A stretch of DNA of 64,000 nt from Hominimerdicola alba (GTDB lineage Bacteria > Bacillota > Clostridia > Oscillospirales > Ruminococcaceae). A model generated the notes under the pieces. The model saw only the letters and a program-made list of their open reading frames with translations. It had not been told where the DNA came from and searched no databases. Position numbers and translations under genes: made by a program. The stretch covers positions 108,675 to 172,674 of the forward strand of contig NZ_FOKQ01000004.1 in the NCBI RefSeq assembly GCF_900112155.1. The letters are read 5' to 3'. Of the stretch, positions 32,537 through 41,837 are shown in pieces (positions within the stretch are counted from its first letter, which is position 1; each line of letters begins with the position of its first letter).

Positions 32537-33673
32537 TCAGTTCTTTTCGATCTTGCCAAGAGAGAGTGCTTTCAGGTAGGAATTAATGAAGCCGTCAAGG
32601 TCGCCGTCCATAACTGCCTTGACATTGTTATACTCATAGCCTGTGCGGAGATCCTTAACGAGGGTATAGGGCATAAACACGTAGGAACGTATCTGCGAGC
32701 CCCATGCGATCTCCTTCTGAACGCCCTTGATATCTTCGATCTTTTCCAGATGCTCTCTCTCCTTGATCTCGATCAGTTTTGCTTTCAGCATTTTCATAGC
32801 GTAGTCCTTGTTCTGGAACTGCGAACGCTGAGTCTGGCAGGCTGTAACGATACCTGTGGGCTTGTGTATCAGTCTTACGGCTGAGGAGGTCTTGTTGATG
32901 TGCTGTCCGCCCGCGCCGCTTGCACGGTAAACTTCCATCTCGATATCCTCGGGTCTGATCTCAACTTCGATATTATCATCGAGTTCAGGCATAACCTCTA
33001 CAGCAGAGAAAGATGTGTGTCTGCTTCCTGAACTGTCAAAAGGCGATATGCGGACAAGTCTGTGGATGCCGGATTCGCTTTTCAGATATCCGTAAGCGTT
33101 TTCGCCCTCAATGAACATTGAGCAGCTCTTGATACCAGCGTCTCCGCCCTCAAGGATATCCATTATCTTCGCGCTGAAGCCATGAGAATCTGCCCACTTG
33201 GTATACATTCTGATGAGCATTTCAGTCCAGTCCTGAGCCTCAGTTCCGCCTGCGCCAGCATGGAAATTCAGGATAGCGTTGCTGTGGTCGTACTCGCCAG
33301 TCAGCAGTGTTTCCAGCGATGCTGCGTCAAGGTCAGCTTTCAGCTTGTCGAGCTCAGCCTTGATCTCCTCTACCAGCTCAGCCTGAGTATCCTCGTCCTC
33401 CTCAGCAGCCATCTCTATCATTACCTCGATATCATCGGCAGCACCGTTGAACTTGTTGTAACGCTCCACCTTGCCCTCAAAGTTTCTTGTCTGCTGCAGA
33501 ACCACTTGCGATTTTTCGGGATCGTCCCAGAATCCGGGCTCTGCTGCCTTCTCATGAAGCTCCTCGATCTTCTCGGCTGCATTCTCGATATCGTATACAT
33601 CGTGCAGCTCCTTTATCATCGGACGGCAGGCTTCAAGCTCCGATCTAAGGTTCTCTAAAAAAACAACTGCCAT
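32537..33673 (-). CDS. prfB: Peptide chain release factor 2
   Basis: 378 residues. RF2 ends translation at UGA and UAA. The stop-codon SPF motif (ISPFDSSGSRHTSF) and the catalytic GGQ (ASGAGGQHINKT) are present. The region that usually holds the programmed +1 frameshift reads straight through (ELHDVYDIENAAEKIEELHE) with no internal UGA, so autoregulation by frameshifting is absent. The ATG at 33673 follows GGAGTAAAGATA. Confidence 0.95.
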   Translation of the reverse strand: MAVVFLENLRSELEACRPMIKELHDVYDIENAAEKIEELHEKAAEPGFWDDPEKSQVVLQQTRNFEGKVERYNKFNGAADDIEVMIEMAAEEDEDTQAELVEEIKAELDKLKADLDAASLETLLTGEYDHSNAILNFHAGAGGTEAQDWTEMLIRMYTKWADSHGFSAKIMDILEGGDAGIKSCSMFIEGENAYGYLKSESGIHRLVRISPFDSSGSRHTSFSAVEVMPELDDNIEVEIRPEDIEMEVYRASGAGGQHINKTSSAVRLIHKPTGIVTACQTQRSQFQNKDYAMKMLKAKLIEIKEREHLEKIEDIKGVQKEIAWGSQIRSYVFMPYTLVKDLRTGYEYNNVKAVMDGDLDGFINSYLKALSLGKIEKN

Positions 33674-33710
33674 TATCTTTACTCCTTCATAAAAAAATAC
33701 ATACACATAT

Positions 33711-33739
33711 ATTATATATCATTTTTTCAGAATTGTAAA
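33711..33739 (-). promoter_or_regulatory. prfB promoter
   Basis: TTTACA (33734-33739), 17 bp, TATAAT (33711-33716). Confidence 0.8.
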
Positions 33740-33781
33740 GCCCCCTTGCCAAATTTTTTCGCCGTCCGCCGTATTTTACCA

Positions 33782-33886
33782 CTGGTAGATGTCCGTTATA
33801 CGAACTGCGGGATTTATTGAGGAAGACCCTTTTGAAAAAGGTTTTCCCCAGTGAAACCCACAGTCCGTATGATAAACATCTACCAG
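33782..33886. repeat. Large imperfect inverted repeat
   Basis: CTGGTAGATGT (33782-33792) and ACATCTACCAG (33876-33886) form the base. TATACGAACTGCGGG and CCCACAGTCCGTAT form the next part, and GGAAGACCCTTTT/AAAAAGGTTTTCC caps it. It looks like a mobile or structural intergenic repeat and has no open frame. Confidence 0.6.
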
Positions 33887-33908
33887 CAGCAAAAGACGGC
33901 GGAAACCG

Positions 33909-33951
33909 AAAAACGGCTACAGCGCAATTGCGCCGCAGCCGCTTGTTTTTG
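33909..33951. terminator. Bidirectional terminator
   Basis: CGGCT ... GCGCAATTGCGC ... AGCCG with AAAAA before and TTGTTTTT after. It probably blocks transcription from the pfkA side into prfB. Confidence 0.7.
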
Positions 33952-34258
33952 GATGCGTCCGTGCTAATAACCCTGCACTATGACATATCCCCGCCTTTAT
34001 AAAGCATACTTCCCCAAGTACACTAACATTATAACGTTTTCGGAGTTAGTTGTCAATGACCGCTCCGTTTACGTAATAGTTTTAACTTATATTTATTTGC
34101 TGCAAAAACAGCACCTAGGGCGGAAAATGCTTTCTCATTACTGTTTATACTGCTCTTTTTTCAGACCAGGAATAATGCAAAATGCACAAGTCAGACAGAG
34201 TTCTTTTTCGTAAACGGTTTCGATTTTTCGTCCAAAGATTCATAATAAGTTTACAAAT
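33952..34258. other. Intergenic, nothing recognised
   Basis: AT-rich stretch downstream of pfkA. Short open frames on both strands lack ribosome binding sites. Confidence 0.4.
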
Positions 34259-34288
34259 CAAAAAAGGACAGCGTGAAGCTGTCCTTTT
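34259..34288 (-). terminator. Terminator of pfkA
   Basis: AGGACAGC/GCTGTCCT with TTTTTTGATTTG after it on the minus strand, about 125 bases beyond the stop. Confidence 0.75.
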
Positions 34289-34412
34289 GATATCATATAT
34301 CGTGAGCTTTCTCGTGTACGAATTGACTTCTTTCCAAATTTTAAGCGATCTTAACATCAGGAAGAAGAATCGACAGCAATTACAACTCTGTATATATCCG
34401 GATTCTGTTTTA

Positions 34413-35375
34413 TCAGAACGCAGTTTCGTTCAGTATCTTGTAAAGCTCGTCCTCGAAAGGCTTCTTCATGGACAGTGCTTCCTGGATATCAACATCATAT
34501 ACCTTGTTATCCTTCATGCCTACAACTCTGTTGCCAATGCCCTTTTCAAGCAGTTCAACAGCGTGATAGCCCATCTGTGTAGCAACAACTCTGTCTCTTA
34601 CTGTAGGAGAGCCACCTCTCTGTACGTGACCCAGGATAGTTGCTCTGGTCTCAACACCTGTCTTCTCGCTGATGATCTTTGTGATCTCGTCGGTCTTGCC
34701 AACGCCCTCAGCTACAACTACAACGAAGTGATTCTTGCCGTTCTTCATTGTGTTCTTGATCTTTTCGCAGATAGCATCGATATCATAATCCTCTTCAGGA
34801 GTGATAACAGCCTCAGCGCCAACAGCCAGACCAACGTTGATTGCTATGTAACCTGCGTTTCTGCCCATAACCTCAACAACAGAGCATCTGTCGTGGGACT
34901 GTGCAGTATCCTTGATCTTGTCGATCATTTCCATAGCGGTATTCATAGCGGTATCATAACCGATTGTATACTCAGTGCAGGAGATATCGTTGTCGATAGT
35001 GCCGGGAAGACCTATGCAGGGGATACCCATTGCTGAAAGGTCAGCTGCACCTCTGAAAGAACCGTCGCCGCCGATAACTACTATACCGTCAAGGCCCAGT
35101 TCCCTGCACTTGTCTCTGCCCTTAGCAACGCCTTCTTTTTCCCTGAATTCAGGACATCTTGCTGTATAAAGGCAAGTGCCGCCTCTCTGGATAATGCCTG
35201 ATACAGATCTTGCGTTCATCTCAAAGACTTCACCGTTCAGCAGGCCGTTGTAACCACGCTGGATACCAACTACTTCCATGCCTCTCTGAAGAGCTGCTCT
35301 GCAAACTGCTCTTACAGCAGCATTCATTCCGGGAGCATCGCCGCCGCTTGTAAGAACGCCGATTTTCTTTGCCAT
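34413..35375 (-). CDS. pfkA: ATP-dependent 6-phosphofructokinase
   Basis: 320 residues, standard bacterial PfkA length. It phosphorylates fructose 6-phosphate in glycolysis. GGDAPGMNAAVRA binds ATP, GGDGSFRGA carries the Gly that favours ATP over pyrophosphate, and GTIDNDISCTEYTIG has the catalytic Asp. The ATG at 35375 follows TTTGGAGGTATATTTT. Single gene. Confidence 0.95.
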   Translation of the reverse strand: MAKKIGVLTSGGDAPGMNAAVRAVCRAALQRGMEVVGIQRGYNGLLNGEVFEMNARSVSGIIQRGGTCLYTARCPEFREKEGVAKGRDKCRELGLDGIVVIGGDGSFRGAADLSAMGIPCIGLPGTIDNDISCTEYTIGYDTAMNTAMEMIDKIKDTAQSHDRCSVVEVMGRNAGYIAINVGLAVGAEAVITPEEDYDIDAICEKIKNTMKNGKNHFVVVVAEGVGKTDEITKIISEKTGVETRATILGHVQRGGSPTVRDRVVATQMGYHAVELLEKGIGNRVVGMKDNKVYDVDIQEALSMKKPFEDELYKILNETAF

Positions 35376-35443
35376 AAAATATACCTCCAAATTCGGGCTG
35401 TTTGTCCATTATATGCCCTTTTCTTCTCAATTTTCCAAATCTA

Positions 35444-35484
35444 AGAATAACACAAAGCCCTCGGAATGTCAAGGGCTTTGAGCA
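35444..35484 (-). promoter_or_regulatory. pfkA promoter inside a terminator-like hairpin
   Basis: TTGACA (35467-35472), 17 bp, TATTCT (35444-35449). The hairpin CAAAGCCC/GGGCTTTG surrounds the -35 and is probably the terminator of the kinase gene upstream. Confidence 0.7.
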
Positions 35485-35557
35485 CGTTTTCACATTTTTT
35501 CAAAAACGTTTTAGATGAAGTTCATTATTTAATGCAATATTCCGAAAACGTTTGATA

Positions 35558-37489
35558 TCAGTAGAATACAACTCCACCGTTGTTGTCGTCTCCGTTGTTC
35601 TGATTGTCCGTATTTTCGGGCTGATCCGTGTTGGCGGGATCATTTGAAGACACGGGAGGATCGGTATGGGGAGCCCAAGGATCCTGTGTATCCACGGAGA
35701 GCTGAGGCTCTGTTGTGCCGCCGCTGACAGATGTGGAAGACTTGGTAGTAGTCTCGGGCGGTTTGCCAAGGCTGACCGTTACGGTGAGGATATCGCCCTC
35801 TTCGATATTTATCCAGCCGCCTGCAGGTATGCTGGTCTTGAACACTAAACCGTAAGGCACCGACTTGCTGTAATCTTCAGCAACGCTGTATTTGATGTTC
35901 AGACTGTCCAGCAGGCTGATATACTCGCTCTTGGAATAATTCGTGCAGTCGGGCACGGGTATTACTGAAGGTCCTGCACATACATCAAGCACCAGTTCAT
36001 TCTTTCTCTTGGGGTCATAATCCGTTCCTTCGGGAATGCTCTGGCTCTTTACATAGCCGCGGTCATACTCGTCAGAGTAGTAATACTTCGGCTTAAGGGT
36101 GAACTCGTCGCCCATCTTCTTTTCGACCTCGGTATAGTACAGACCCACCAGATTCGGCATTATCGAACCTCTGCCGTACTCGGTGTCATCATCGTCATCC
36201 TTGGCTGCGGTGGTGATAGTGGCTGTGCCGTAATCGTAGCTGTCCTCTTCCTCGCTATCCGAAACTTCTTCCGCAGGAGCACGGGATACTGTGGTTGTAC
36301 TGGTATCAGGTGGAGCGAAAAGCTGGGTCATAAGATATATGCCTATCACCAGCAGTACGCCAAGCACGCAGAGTCCGACTATTGTAGCCACTTTACTGCT
36401 CTTCTTAGCAGCAGGTCTTCTGCGCTGATACTCTTCCTCATCGTCCTCCTCGTCGCGGTAGCGTCTTTCCTCGCGGGGAACGTGCTGTATCGGTATAGTC
36501 TGGGTAGAGCCTTTGGGATGTTCTATCCTTGAGGGCTGTTCAAACAAACCCGAAACAAGCTCGGTGACAGTTTGTGTTCTCTCCTCGCCGCGCACAGCCA
36601 TAGCCTGTGCCAGGGCATCGGAGATATGCAGGGGGATACGGGGATTTATGCGGGAAGCTTCCATCAGCGTATCATTGTGTATCCTGGTGTTGGCATCAAG
36701 GGGCATATTACCGGTGAGTATGCGGTATATGACCGCAGCCACCGCATAAACGTCCGTCCATGTACCCTGCCACTGAAGTGACGAATACTGTTCGGGTGCT
36801 GTATAACCCGAATAGAACTCAGGCATCATGCCTGTATTCGATGTCCTGATGGAACTAATGCAGAAGCCCGTGAGCTTCAGCTCGCCGTCGGTGGTGACTA
36901 TTATATTCTCGGGGGAGATACCTCTGTGGATTATCCCCGCATTGTGGATTATATTCAGCGTAGTGAACAGGGGCACGAACAGCTTCTTTACCTGTTCCCA
37001 TGTAAGGAAGCCCTTGTTCGACTGCAGAAATTTCTTCAGGGATACGCCCTCAACATATTCAAGTATCACGTAGGTCGTATTGTTCTCGGCGAACATATCC
37101 TTTGCAGTGACGATATGAGTGAGGTTCCTCATTCTTGAAAGCACCTTGTTCATATCGGCAAATTCGGACATGAAAGTTTTATACTTCGCCAGACAGTCCC
37201 TGTTTACGTTCAGGGTCAGACCGTCGGGTCCTCTCTCGCACAGCGTATCGGGCATATATTCACGGCAGACGCACTTGCATTTGCCGACCATATCATAGCA
37301 TATATACGAAGCACCCTCGCCGTTATATGAGAGCATCTTACCTATGACATATCTGTTATCCAGCACCGTTCTGGGTGCCAGATAAGCCTGTAAATGGGGG
37401 ATATCGTCCGTATAACTGCAATAATGGCAGTGTCCGTCCGCTCCCAGCTCGTTCATGCAGCCCATGCACAGCTTGACACTCGGCTCCAT
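35558..37489 (-). CDS. Zinc-ribbon pseudokinase with PASTA domains
   Basis: 643 residues. A short zinc ribbon (CMGCMNELGADGHCHYC) opens the protein, then a Hanks-type kinase fold (about 45-315). Catalytic residues are replaced. The lysine site reads CVCREYMP, HRD is HRGISPENI, and DFG is LTGFC. A basic stretch and one membrane segment (about 375-398, VATIVGLCVLGVLLVIGIYLM) lead to about two extracellular PASTA-like repeats and a Thr/Ser/Asn-rich tail. PASTA domains bind muropeptides or lipid II. A signalling scaffold is inferred. The ATG at 37489 follows AAGGAGG. Confidence 0.85.
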   Translation of the reverse strand: MEPSVKLCMGCMNELGADGHCHYCSYTDDIPHLQAYLAPRTVLDNRYVIGKMLSYNGEGASYICYDMVGKCKCVCREYMPDTLCERGPDGLTLNVNRDCLAKYKTFMSEFADMNKVLSRMRNLTHIVTAKDMFAENNTTYVILEYVEGVSLKKFLQSNKGFLTWEQVKKLFVPLFTTLNIIHNAGIIHRGISPENIIVTTDGELKLTGFCISSIRTSNTGMMPEFYSGYTAPEQYSSLQWQGTWTDVYAVAAVIYRILTGNMPLDANTRIHNDTLMEASRINPRIPLHISDALAQAMAVRGEERTQTVTELVSGLFEQPSRIEHPKGSTQTIPIQHVPREERRYRDEEDDEEEYQRRRPAAKKSSKVATIVGLCVLGVLLVIGIYLMTQLFAPPDTSTTTVSRAPAEEVSDSEEEDSYDYGTATITTAAKDDDDDTEYGRGSIMPNLVGLYYTEVEKKMGDEFTLKPKYYYSDEYDRGYVKSQSIPEGTDYDPKRKNELVLDVCAGPSVIPVPDCTNYSKSEYISLLDSLNIKYSVAEDYSKSVPYGLVFKTSIPAGGWINIEEGDILTVTVSLGKPPETTTKSSTSVSGGTTEPQLSVDTQDPWAPHTDPPVSSNDPANTDQPENTDNQNNGDDNNGGVVFY

Positions 37490-37684
37490 ACCGAACCTCC
37501 TTACTTTCAAATCGGCGTTCATCCCGCCGTTTACTTTCCCATTGATAAGTCCCGCGAAACTCTGTCCCGGGACGCTTCAATAATATTACCAACTTTTCGC
37601 ATCAAAGTCAAGGGATTTTCCTTAACTGTACTTGTTGTGAAACAATTTGTATTCTTTCTGTAAGAACTGGTTGTCCTCACGTAA

Positions 37685-38518
37685 TCATCTTAACAATTTC
37701 TTGTAAAATCTTCCTGTCAGCGATGATGGCAGCAGGAACATCACAAGCTGCGCAGCAGTGGTCACGGTAAAGTCCCACAGTCCTGAGAATCCGGAGCGGT
37801 ATATCTTCCAGCGCACCGCTATGAAACTCCTGGTATTTGCCCAGTTGCGGCGTCTGTCATAATTTCCGCCGTTGACACGGTATCTCACCAGCACTTTGGG
37901 GATATTTCTGCCCACAGCCCCCGCAGCCAGCATACGCACCACGAAATCGTAGTCCTCACAGCGCCTTACCGTCGTATAACCACCTATCTTATCCACCCAT
38001 GACTTCTTATAAACCAAAGTGGGGTTATTGAAAGGATTTCTGCGCCTTGCGTACTTCCTTATTGCGGAATTTCCCGAGGGGGTCTTCCTGACAGCTATCT
38101 CCTCTCCCGTGTCGCTGTCGAATTCGCTTATATAAGCGCCCAGCATATCAACTCCGGGATGCTTCGCCATCATGTACATGGAGAGCTCACAGCGTTCGGG
38201 TAAAGCGATATCATCCGAGTCCATCTTTACGATATACTCGTTCCTGCACATTTTAAGTCCTTCATTAGCGCAGTGACCCACGCCCATATTCTTGGGCAGG
38301 CGCAGCACGCGGAAGCACTCATGCTTCTGCTCATACTCATCGATAACGCTGTCCAGTTCCTTTGTCAGCGGGCCGTCGCAGACCAGCACGAAATCATCGG
38401 GTGCAAAAGTCTGCCCCAGCATACTATCGATACATTCTTTAAGGAACTCAGGTTTTTCTCCCTTATACACAGACATAAGCACACTGTACTCGGGAAGCCT
38501 GACACCATCTTTCTCCAT
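37685..38518 (-). CDS. Family 2 glycosyltransferase
   Basis: 277 residues. GT-A fold: YSVLMSVYKGEKPEFLKECIDSML at the N-terminus, and the metal-binding VKMDSDDIALPERCE at about 95. It transfers a sugar from a nucleotide donor, probably to a cell-surface glycan; the substrate is unknown. There is a weak hydrophobic stretch at the C-terminus (FTVTTAAQLVMFLL) that may touch the membrane. Site GGAGGTGTGAGAA. It is followed by no other polysaccharide gene. Confidence 0.85.
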   Translation of the reverse strand: MEKDGVRLPEYSVLMSVYKGEKPEFLKECIDSMLGQTFAPDDFVLVCDGPLTKELDSVIDEYEQKHECFRVLRLPKNMGVGHCANEGLKMCRNEYIVKMDSDDIALPERCELSMYMMAKHPGVDMLGAYISEFDSDTGEEIAVRKTPSGNSAIRKYARRRNPFNNPTLVYKKSWVDKIGGYTTVRRCEDYDFVVRMLAAGAVGRNIPKVLVRYRVNGGNYDRRRNWANTRSFIAVRWKIYRSGFSGLWDFTVTTAAQLVMFLLPSSLTGRFYKKLLR

Positions 38519-38611
38519 TTCTCACACCTCCGCGGTGTCACATATATAGTTATTGTAACATTTTTCTTGGGTTTTGTCAACATAGAGGTTACGGAACTTG
38601 CGATTTATGCC

Positions 38612-38670
38612 AAAAAGAGAGCTTTTAGTCAAGCTTTTCGCGAAAGGCTTGACCCCAAAGCTCTCTTTTA
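38612..38670. terminator. Terminator-like inverted repeat, GCCAA family
   Basis: AAAGAGAGCTTT..GTCAAGC / GCTTGAC..AAAGCTCTCTTT. On the minus strand it ends CTCTCTTTTTGG, after the DUF624-like gene. It shares the AAAGAGAGCTTTTxGTCA core with 19465-19485. Confidence 0.65.
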
Positions 38671-38709
38671 TAGTATCTGAGTACTTGCTGCTCTGCTACT
38701 GTCCGATAT

Positions 38710-39603
38710 TTACTTTATCATCTTTGGCTTTGACTTTTTCTGAACAGGTACCGCCACTTCCTCGGCTGCCTTGTCCTCGAAAAGAACTTCATCTGGATCA
38801 ATATCTTTGTCCTCGGGGTTCTTCTCGCCTGTCTTATCGTAATAAGGCTGTATAACGTACTTGCGTATTACGGGATAGCAATTGAAGCACGCAACGAAAG
38901 TCAGGAACGTGAATGGGAAGAACATCAGAAGTGTCATCGCCAGGGCTATCGTTGATGGTAATATCAGTAATATATAGTTGAATGCTATCACAAACAGTGA
39001 AGCCAGCAGTGTGTATATGGTCTTTTTGAGACCTATCGACACGAGGAACAGCGAGTTGCGGAGTATCTGTTTCATCGTCAGGGTGGTGGAGCACATCATC
39101 TGATAGATGTAGAAGTGCATCATGAAGAATACCAGCATACACGACAGGCAGAGTACATAAGGCACGTACATTATGCTGTTTTCCTGCGCCATTTTGCTGT
39201 ACATCGGCACGCCCACAATAAAGCTGACTATTGCTATAGAATCGATATAGCCCATAATAAGACCCTGCTTCAGGTTAAGTTTGAATGCCTTGCGGAAATC
39301 GTGAAGCATGAATGTGGGACGCTCCTGCGAATAGTTGCGCACTACTCTTGTCATAGCCGCTGTGGCAGGTCCCATTATGCCAGATATCACCACCAGCAGC
39401 AGCCATTTCATATCACCTGTAAAAGATACCCCCATCAGTGCCGCGACCAGCGGTACCGTGAACAGGAAGTACAGCAGGTTAAGCCCCATAAGATGCCACA
39501 TATGTCTGAAATATACTTCCCAGAATTTGAAGAACGGACGCTTCTCGTGAGGAGTTTTCAGCACTCCTCTTCCGGGCGTATCGTAATTTCCGAAAAATCC
39601 CAT
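38710..39603 (-). CDS. DUF624/YesL-like membrane protein
   Basis: 297 residues. It has five or six membrane segments beginning at about 40 (MGLNLLYFLFTVPLVAALM), a cytoplasmic loop with FMLHDFRKAFKLNLKQG, and an acidic-basic C-terminus (NPEDKDIDPDEVLFEDKAAEE). The family is found near carbohydrate uptake genes in Firmicutes but its function is unknown. The ATG at 39603 follows AAGGAGAGTAAA. Confidence 0.7.
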   Translation of the reverse strand: MGFFGNYDTPGRGVLKTPHEKRPFFKFWEVYFRHMWHLMGLNLLYFLFTVPLVAALMGVSFTGDMKWLLLVVISGIMGPATAAMTRVVRNYSQERPTFMLHDFRKAFKLNLKQGLIMGYIDSIAIVSFIVGVPMYSKMAQENSIMYVPYVLCLSCMLVFFMMHFYIYQMMCSTTLTMKQILRNSLFLVSIGLKKTIYTLLASLFVIAFNYILLILPSTIALAMTLLMFFPFTFLTFVACFNCYPVIRKYVIQPYYDKTGEKNPEDKDIDPDEVLFEDKAAEEVAVPVQKKSKPKMIK

Positions 39604-39642
39604 TTTACTCTCCTTGTTTTTAATCACTGACAGACCTTTCTG

Positions 39643-40257
39643 TCAGACAAGCTTTCCAATAAACAAATAACAGCAGATTGTATCAGCACCTGCCGCCAGA
39701 GCCAGCATAGCTTCGATGACCAGCAGTTTCGCCCCGTAGAGCTTCACAGCTCCCGAAGGATCGCAGCCACGTCCACCCGACAAAGTAAGCCTCAGGTAGA
39801 TGTTTGAAAGGCTGAGAGCCTCCCTTGCTGCCGCTGCCAGTGCCAGCGCAGATATCACTGCACCCGGCAGGAACAGTCCCGCTGCATAAAGGATATCTCC
39901 TCTGCCTGCGGTACTGTAAAGCTGTGCCGCCTTATGACCTGTACCCATGCCTCTCAGCATGATGAGAAGTACTTCAAAGGGCTGTCCCACAGCACAGAAT
40001 CCTGCGGCAGCAATTCCCAGCAGGAATACCGTGCTTCCCAGCAGAGAGCCGGCCATAACGCTGCCAAGGTCGGTCTGCAAAAGGCGCTCCATCTCACCTG
40101 AGGGAGATATCAGCCTATTTAGCTGAGTATCAGCCGAAAGGCAGAAGCACATCGTCCCGATGAGCACACCTGTCAGCATGGCGCCGCACATAAAAGCGAA
40201 TGTGCCTGCGCTGTAACTTGCTCTGTTTTCGTCTGTCCTGCAGGGGCTCGTCTGCAT
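39643..40257 (-). CDS. Membrane protein, SpoIIM-like
   Basis: 204 residues with about five membrane segments. The central block GFCAVGQPFEVLLIMLRGMGTG resembles the conserved G..IIG.P......KG...G core of stage II sporulation protein M. SpoIIM works with SpoIID and SpoIIP in engulfment. No partner is in the window, so the assignment is tentative. The start at 40257 has GAGG eight bases ahead; there is a run of ATG codons here. Confidence 0.45.
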   Translation of the reverse strand: MQTSPCRTDENRASYSAGTFAFMCGAMLTGVLIGTMCFCLSADTQLNRLISPSGEMERLLQTDLGSVMAGSLLGSTVFLLGIAAAGFCAVGQPFEVLLIMLRGMGTGHKAAQLYSTAGRGDILYAAGLFLPGAVISALALAAAAREALSLSNIYLRLTLSGGRGCDPSGAVKLYGAKLLVIEAMLALAAGADTICCYLFIGKLV

Positions 40258-40310
40258 CATCATCACCTCGATAACAATACTATGCCCACTGCGGAAATAT
40301 TATTACTGTA

Positions 40311-41114
40311 TTATTTTGCCAGTTCGTAAGCCCTGTTTGTGCAAGCTTCGCAGCATTCCTTTACTGCCTTTTCGATATTGTTTGCTCTCAGCTTTTCAAG
40401 ACCTGCGATAGTTGTACCGCCCTTTGAGGAAACCATGGTTATCAGCTCATCAAGAGTTTTGCCGCTGTCGGTTATCATCTTTGCAGAGCCGATCAGCGAT
40501 TTAGCAAACAGATCGGTAGCAGCCTTTTCATCAATGCCAACGCTCTTTGCGTAGTCGATAAAGCACTGAGCATACAGATAAATGAAAGCGGGAGAAGAAC
40601 CGTTTATGGCGATTACCTCTTTCATCTTATCCTTGGGCAGTACAGAGTATATACCGCATGAACCGAATATCCTGCAAACCAGTGCGAACTCTTCATCAGT
40701 AACGCTGTCAGACTTTGCAAGAGCGGTAGCACCTTCGCCAAGCAGCAGAGGAGTATTGGGCATTACCATAACTACCTTTGCGCCCTCAATAGTCTTTGAA
40801 GCGATATTATCGTCTGTTACGCCTGCGCATATTGATACGATCACCTTATCCTTGGTAACTTCGCCCTTTATTTTAGCAAGAACTTCGTCAAGCTGCTGGG
40901 GCTTTATAGCAAGAAATACGATATCGCAGGCAGCAGTGAGTTCAGCTTCACTACCGAGACCTGTTGCGCCGATAGACTTAGCTCTATCCTCAGCGGCCTC
41001 GAAGCTGTCGTATGCATACAGTTCTACTTCGCTGTTCATGGTACTTCCGACGATACCTTTCATGATAGCGCTGCCCATATTGCCTGCGCCGATAAATCCT
41101 ACTTTATAACTCAT
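40311..41114 (-). CDS. proC: Pyrroline-5-carboxylate reductase
   Basis: 267 residues, full length. It performs the last step of proline synthesis with NAD(P)H. N-terminal Rossmann motif VGFIGAGNMGSAIMKGI; C-terminal dimerisation domain with SSKGGTTIAGLEKL. Site GGAAGTG before the ATG. Cytoplasmic. It stands alone without proA or proB in the window. Confidence 0.95.
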   Translation of the reverse strand: MSYKVGFIGAGNMGSAIMKGIVGSTMNSEVELYAYDSFEAAEDRAKSIGATGLGSEAELTAACDIVFLAIKPQQLDEVLAKIKGEVTKDKVIVSICAGVTDDNIASKTIEGAKVVMVMPNTPLLLGEGATALAKSDSVTDEEFALVCRIFGSCGIYSVLPKDKMKEVIAINGSSPAFIYLYAQCFIDYAKSVGIDEKAATDLFAKSLIGSAKMITDSGKTLDELITMVSSKGGTTIAGLEKLRANNIEKAVKECCEACTNRAYELAK

Positions 41115-41245
41115 TTTGTCACACTTCCAATCAAAAAATAGATATAGTTATTGTATCACATTTATTGCGATATTTCAAGTATATTTTATGAAGAAACTCC
41201 AATGTTGAGGCGACCAAGTGAAGAAAGCTGCCAAAGAGGGGAACT

Positions 41246-41752
41246 TTAGATTATTTTGGAAAAAGAACAGATAGCATCAAGCAGCGGTTCGTGCTTGGTG
41301 GGATTATCAGATACAATATCACGGACTATCTTGCCGTTTTCAAATAGCCTTATCCCTGCGGTGATGCCATCGATCATCACACTGTTTTGCGGATCATCGG
41401 CTTTATCGGAATATTCCTGTGCTTTTAAAATGAGATCATCAACAATCTCGGGTTTCGGAAAAATTATCTTGCAGAAAATGTCGTTTCGTTTTGCGGGATG
41501 ATTATCATTTTCAACGGCTGTAAAGTGCAGTGAATTGCTTTCTGCCCCTGAATGATCGGCATATCTTGTATAGACGCAGCTGGCTCTGTAAATGCCGTCT
41601 TTTACAGATATCTGCACATAGAAAGCCTTGAACCTGAATGATGGAAGGCAATAGCAGTCGAACAGGACTTCATCATCGGGCAAAAGAAGATGGTATTCGT
41701 TCATATAACGTCTTGCAATCATGATATTTTCGCTTATCTCTTGTTGTGTCAT
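41246..41752 (-). CDS. Hypothetical protein
   Basis: 168 residues, not recognised. Soluble. It starts MTQQEISENIMIARRYMNEYHLLLPDDEVLF. The middle contains FYVQISVKDGIYRASCVYTRYAD and the end FENGKIVRDIVSDNPTKHEP, likely beta-rich. ATG at 41752 chosen because GGAG sits six bases ahead. The longer frame begins within the rpsI terminator, which makes it unlikely. It follows rpsI on the same strand. Confidence 0.55.
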   Translation of the reverse strand: MTQQEISENIMIARRYMNEYHLLLPDDEVLFDCYCLPSFRFKAFYVQISVKDGIYRASCVYTRYADHSGAESNSLHFTAVENDNHPAKRNDIFCKIIFPKPEIVDDLILKAQEYSDKADDPQNSVMIDGITAGIRLFENGKIVRDIVSDNPTKHEPLLDAICSFSKII

Positions 41753-41768
41753 ATTCTGCTCCATTCTA

Positions 41769-41802
41769 ATAAATAAGGCATCCACCAAACGATGGATGCC
41801 TT
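41769..41802 (-). terminator. Terminator of rplM-rpsI
   Basis: AAGGCATCCA/TGGATGCCTT, followed by ATTTATT on the minus strand. Confidence 0.75.
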
Positions 41803-41837
41803 GAAATGTTTTTGAAGTATTCCCAATAGGGATAAAA

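Noticed and set aside
32537-33706. Programmed frameshift in prfB
   Set aside because: The frame is continuous with no internal stop near the expected site.
33817-34002. Small plus-strand frame of 61 codons
   Set aside because: Lies across the inverted repeat and terminator and has no RBS.
34145-34357. Minus-strand frame after pfkA
   Set aside because: Overlaps the pfkA terminator, lacks an RBS and resembles no protein.
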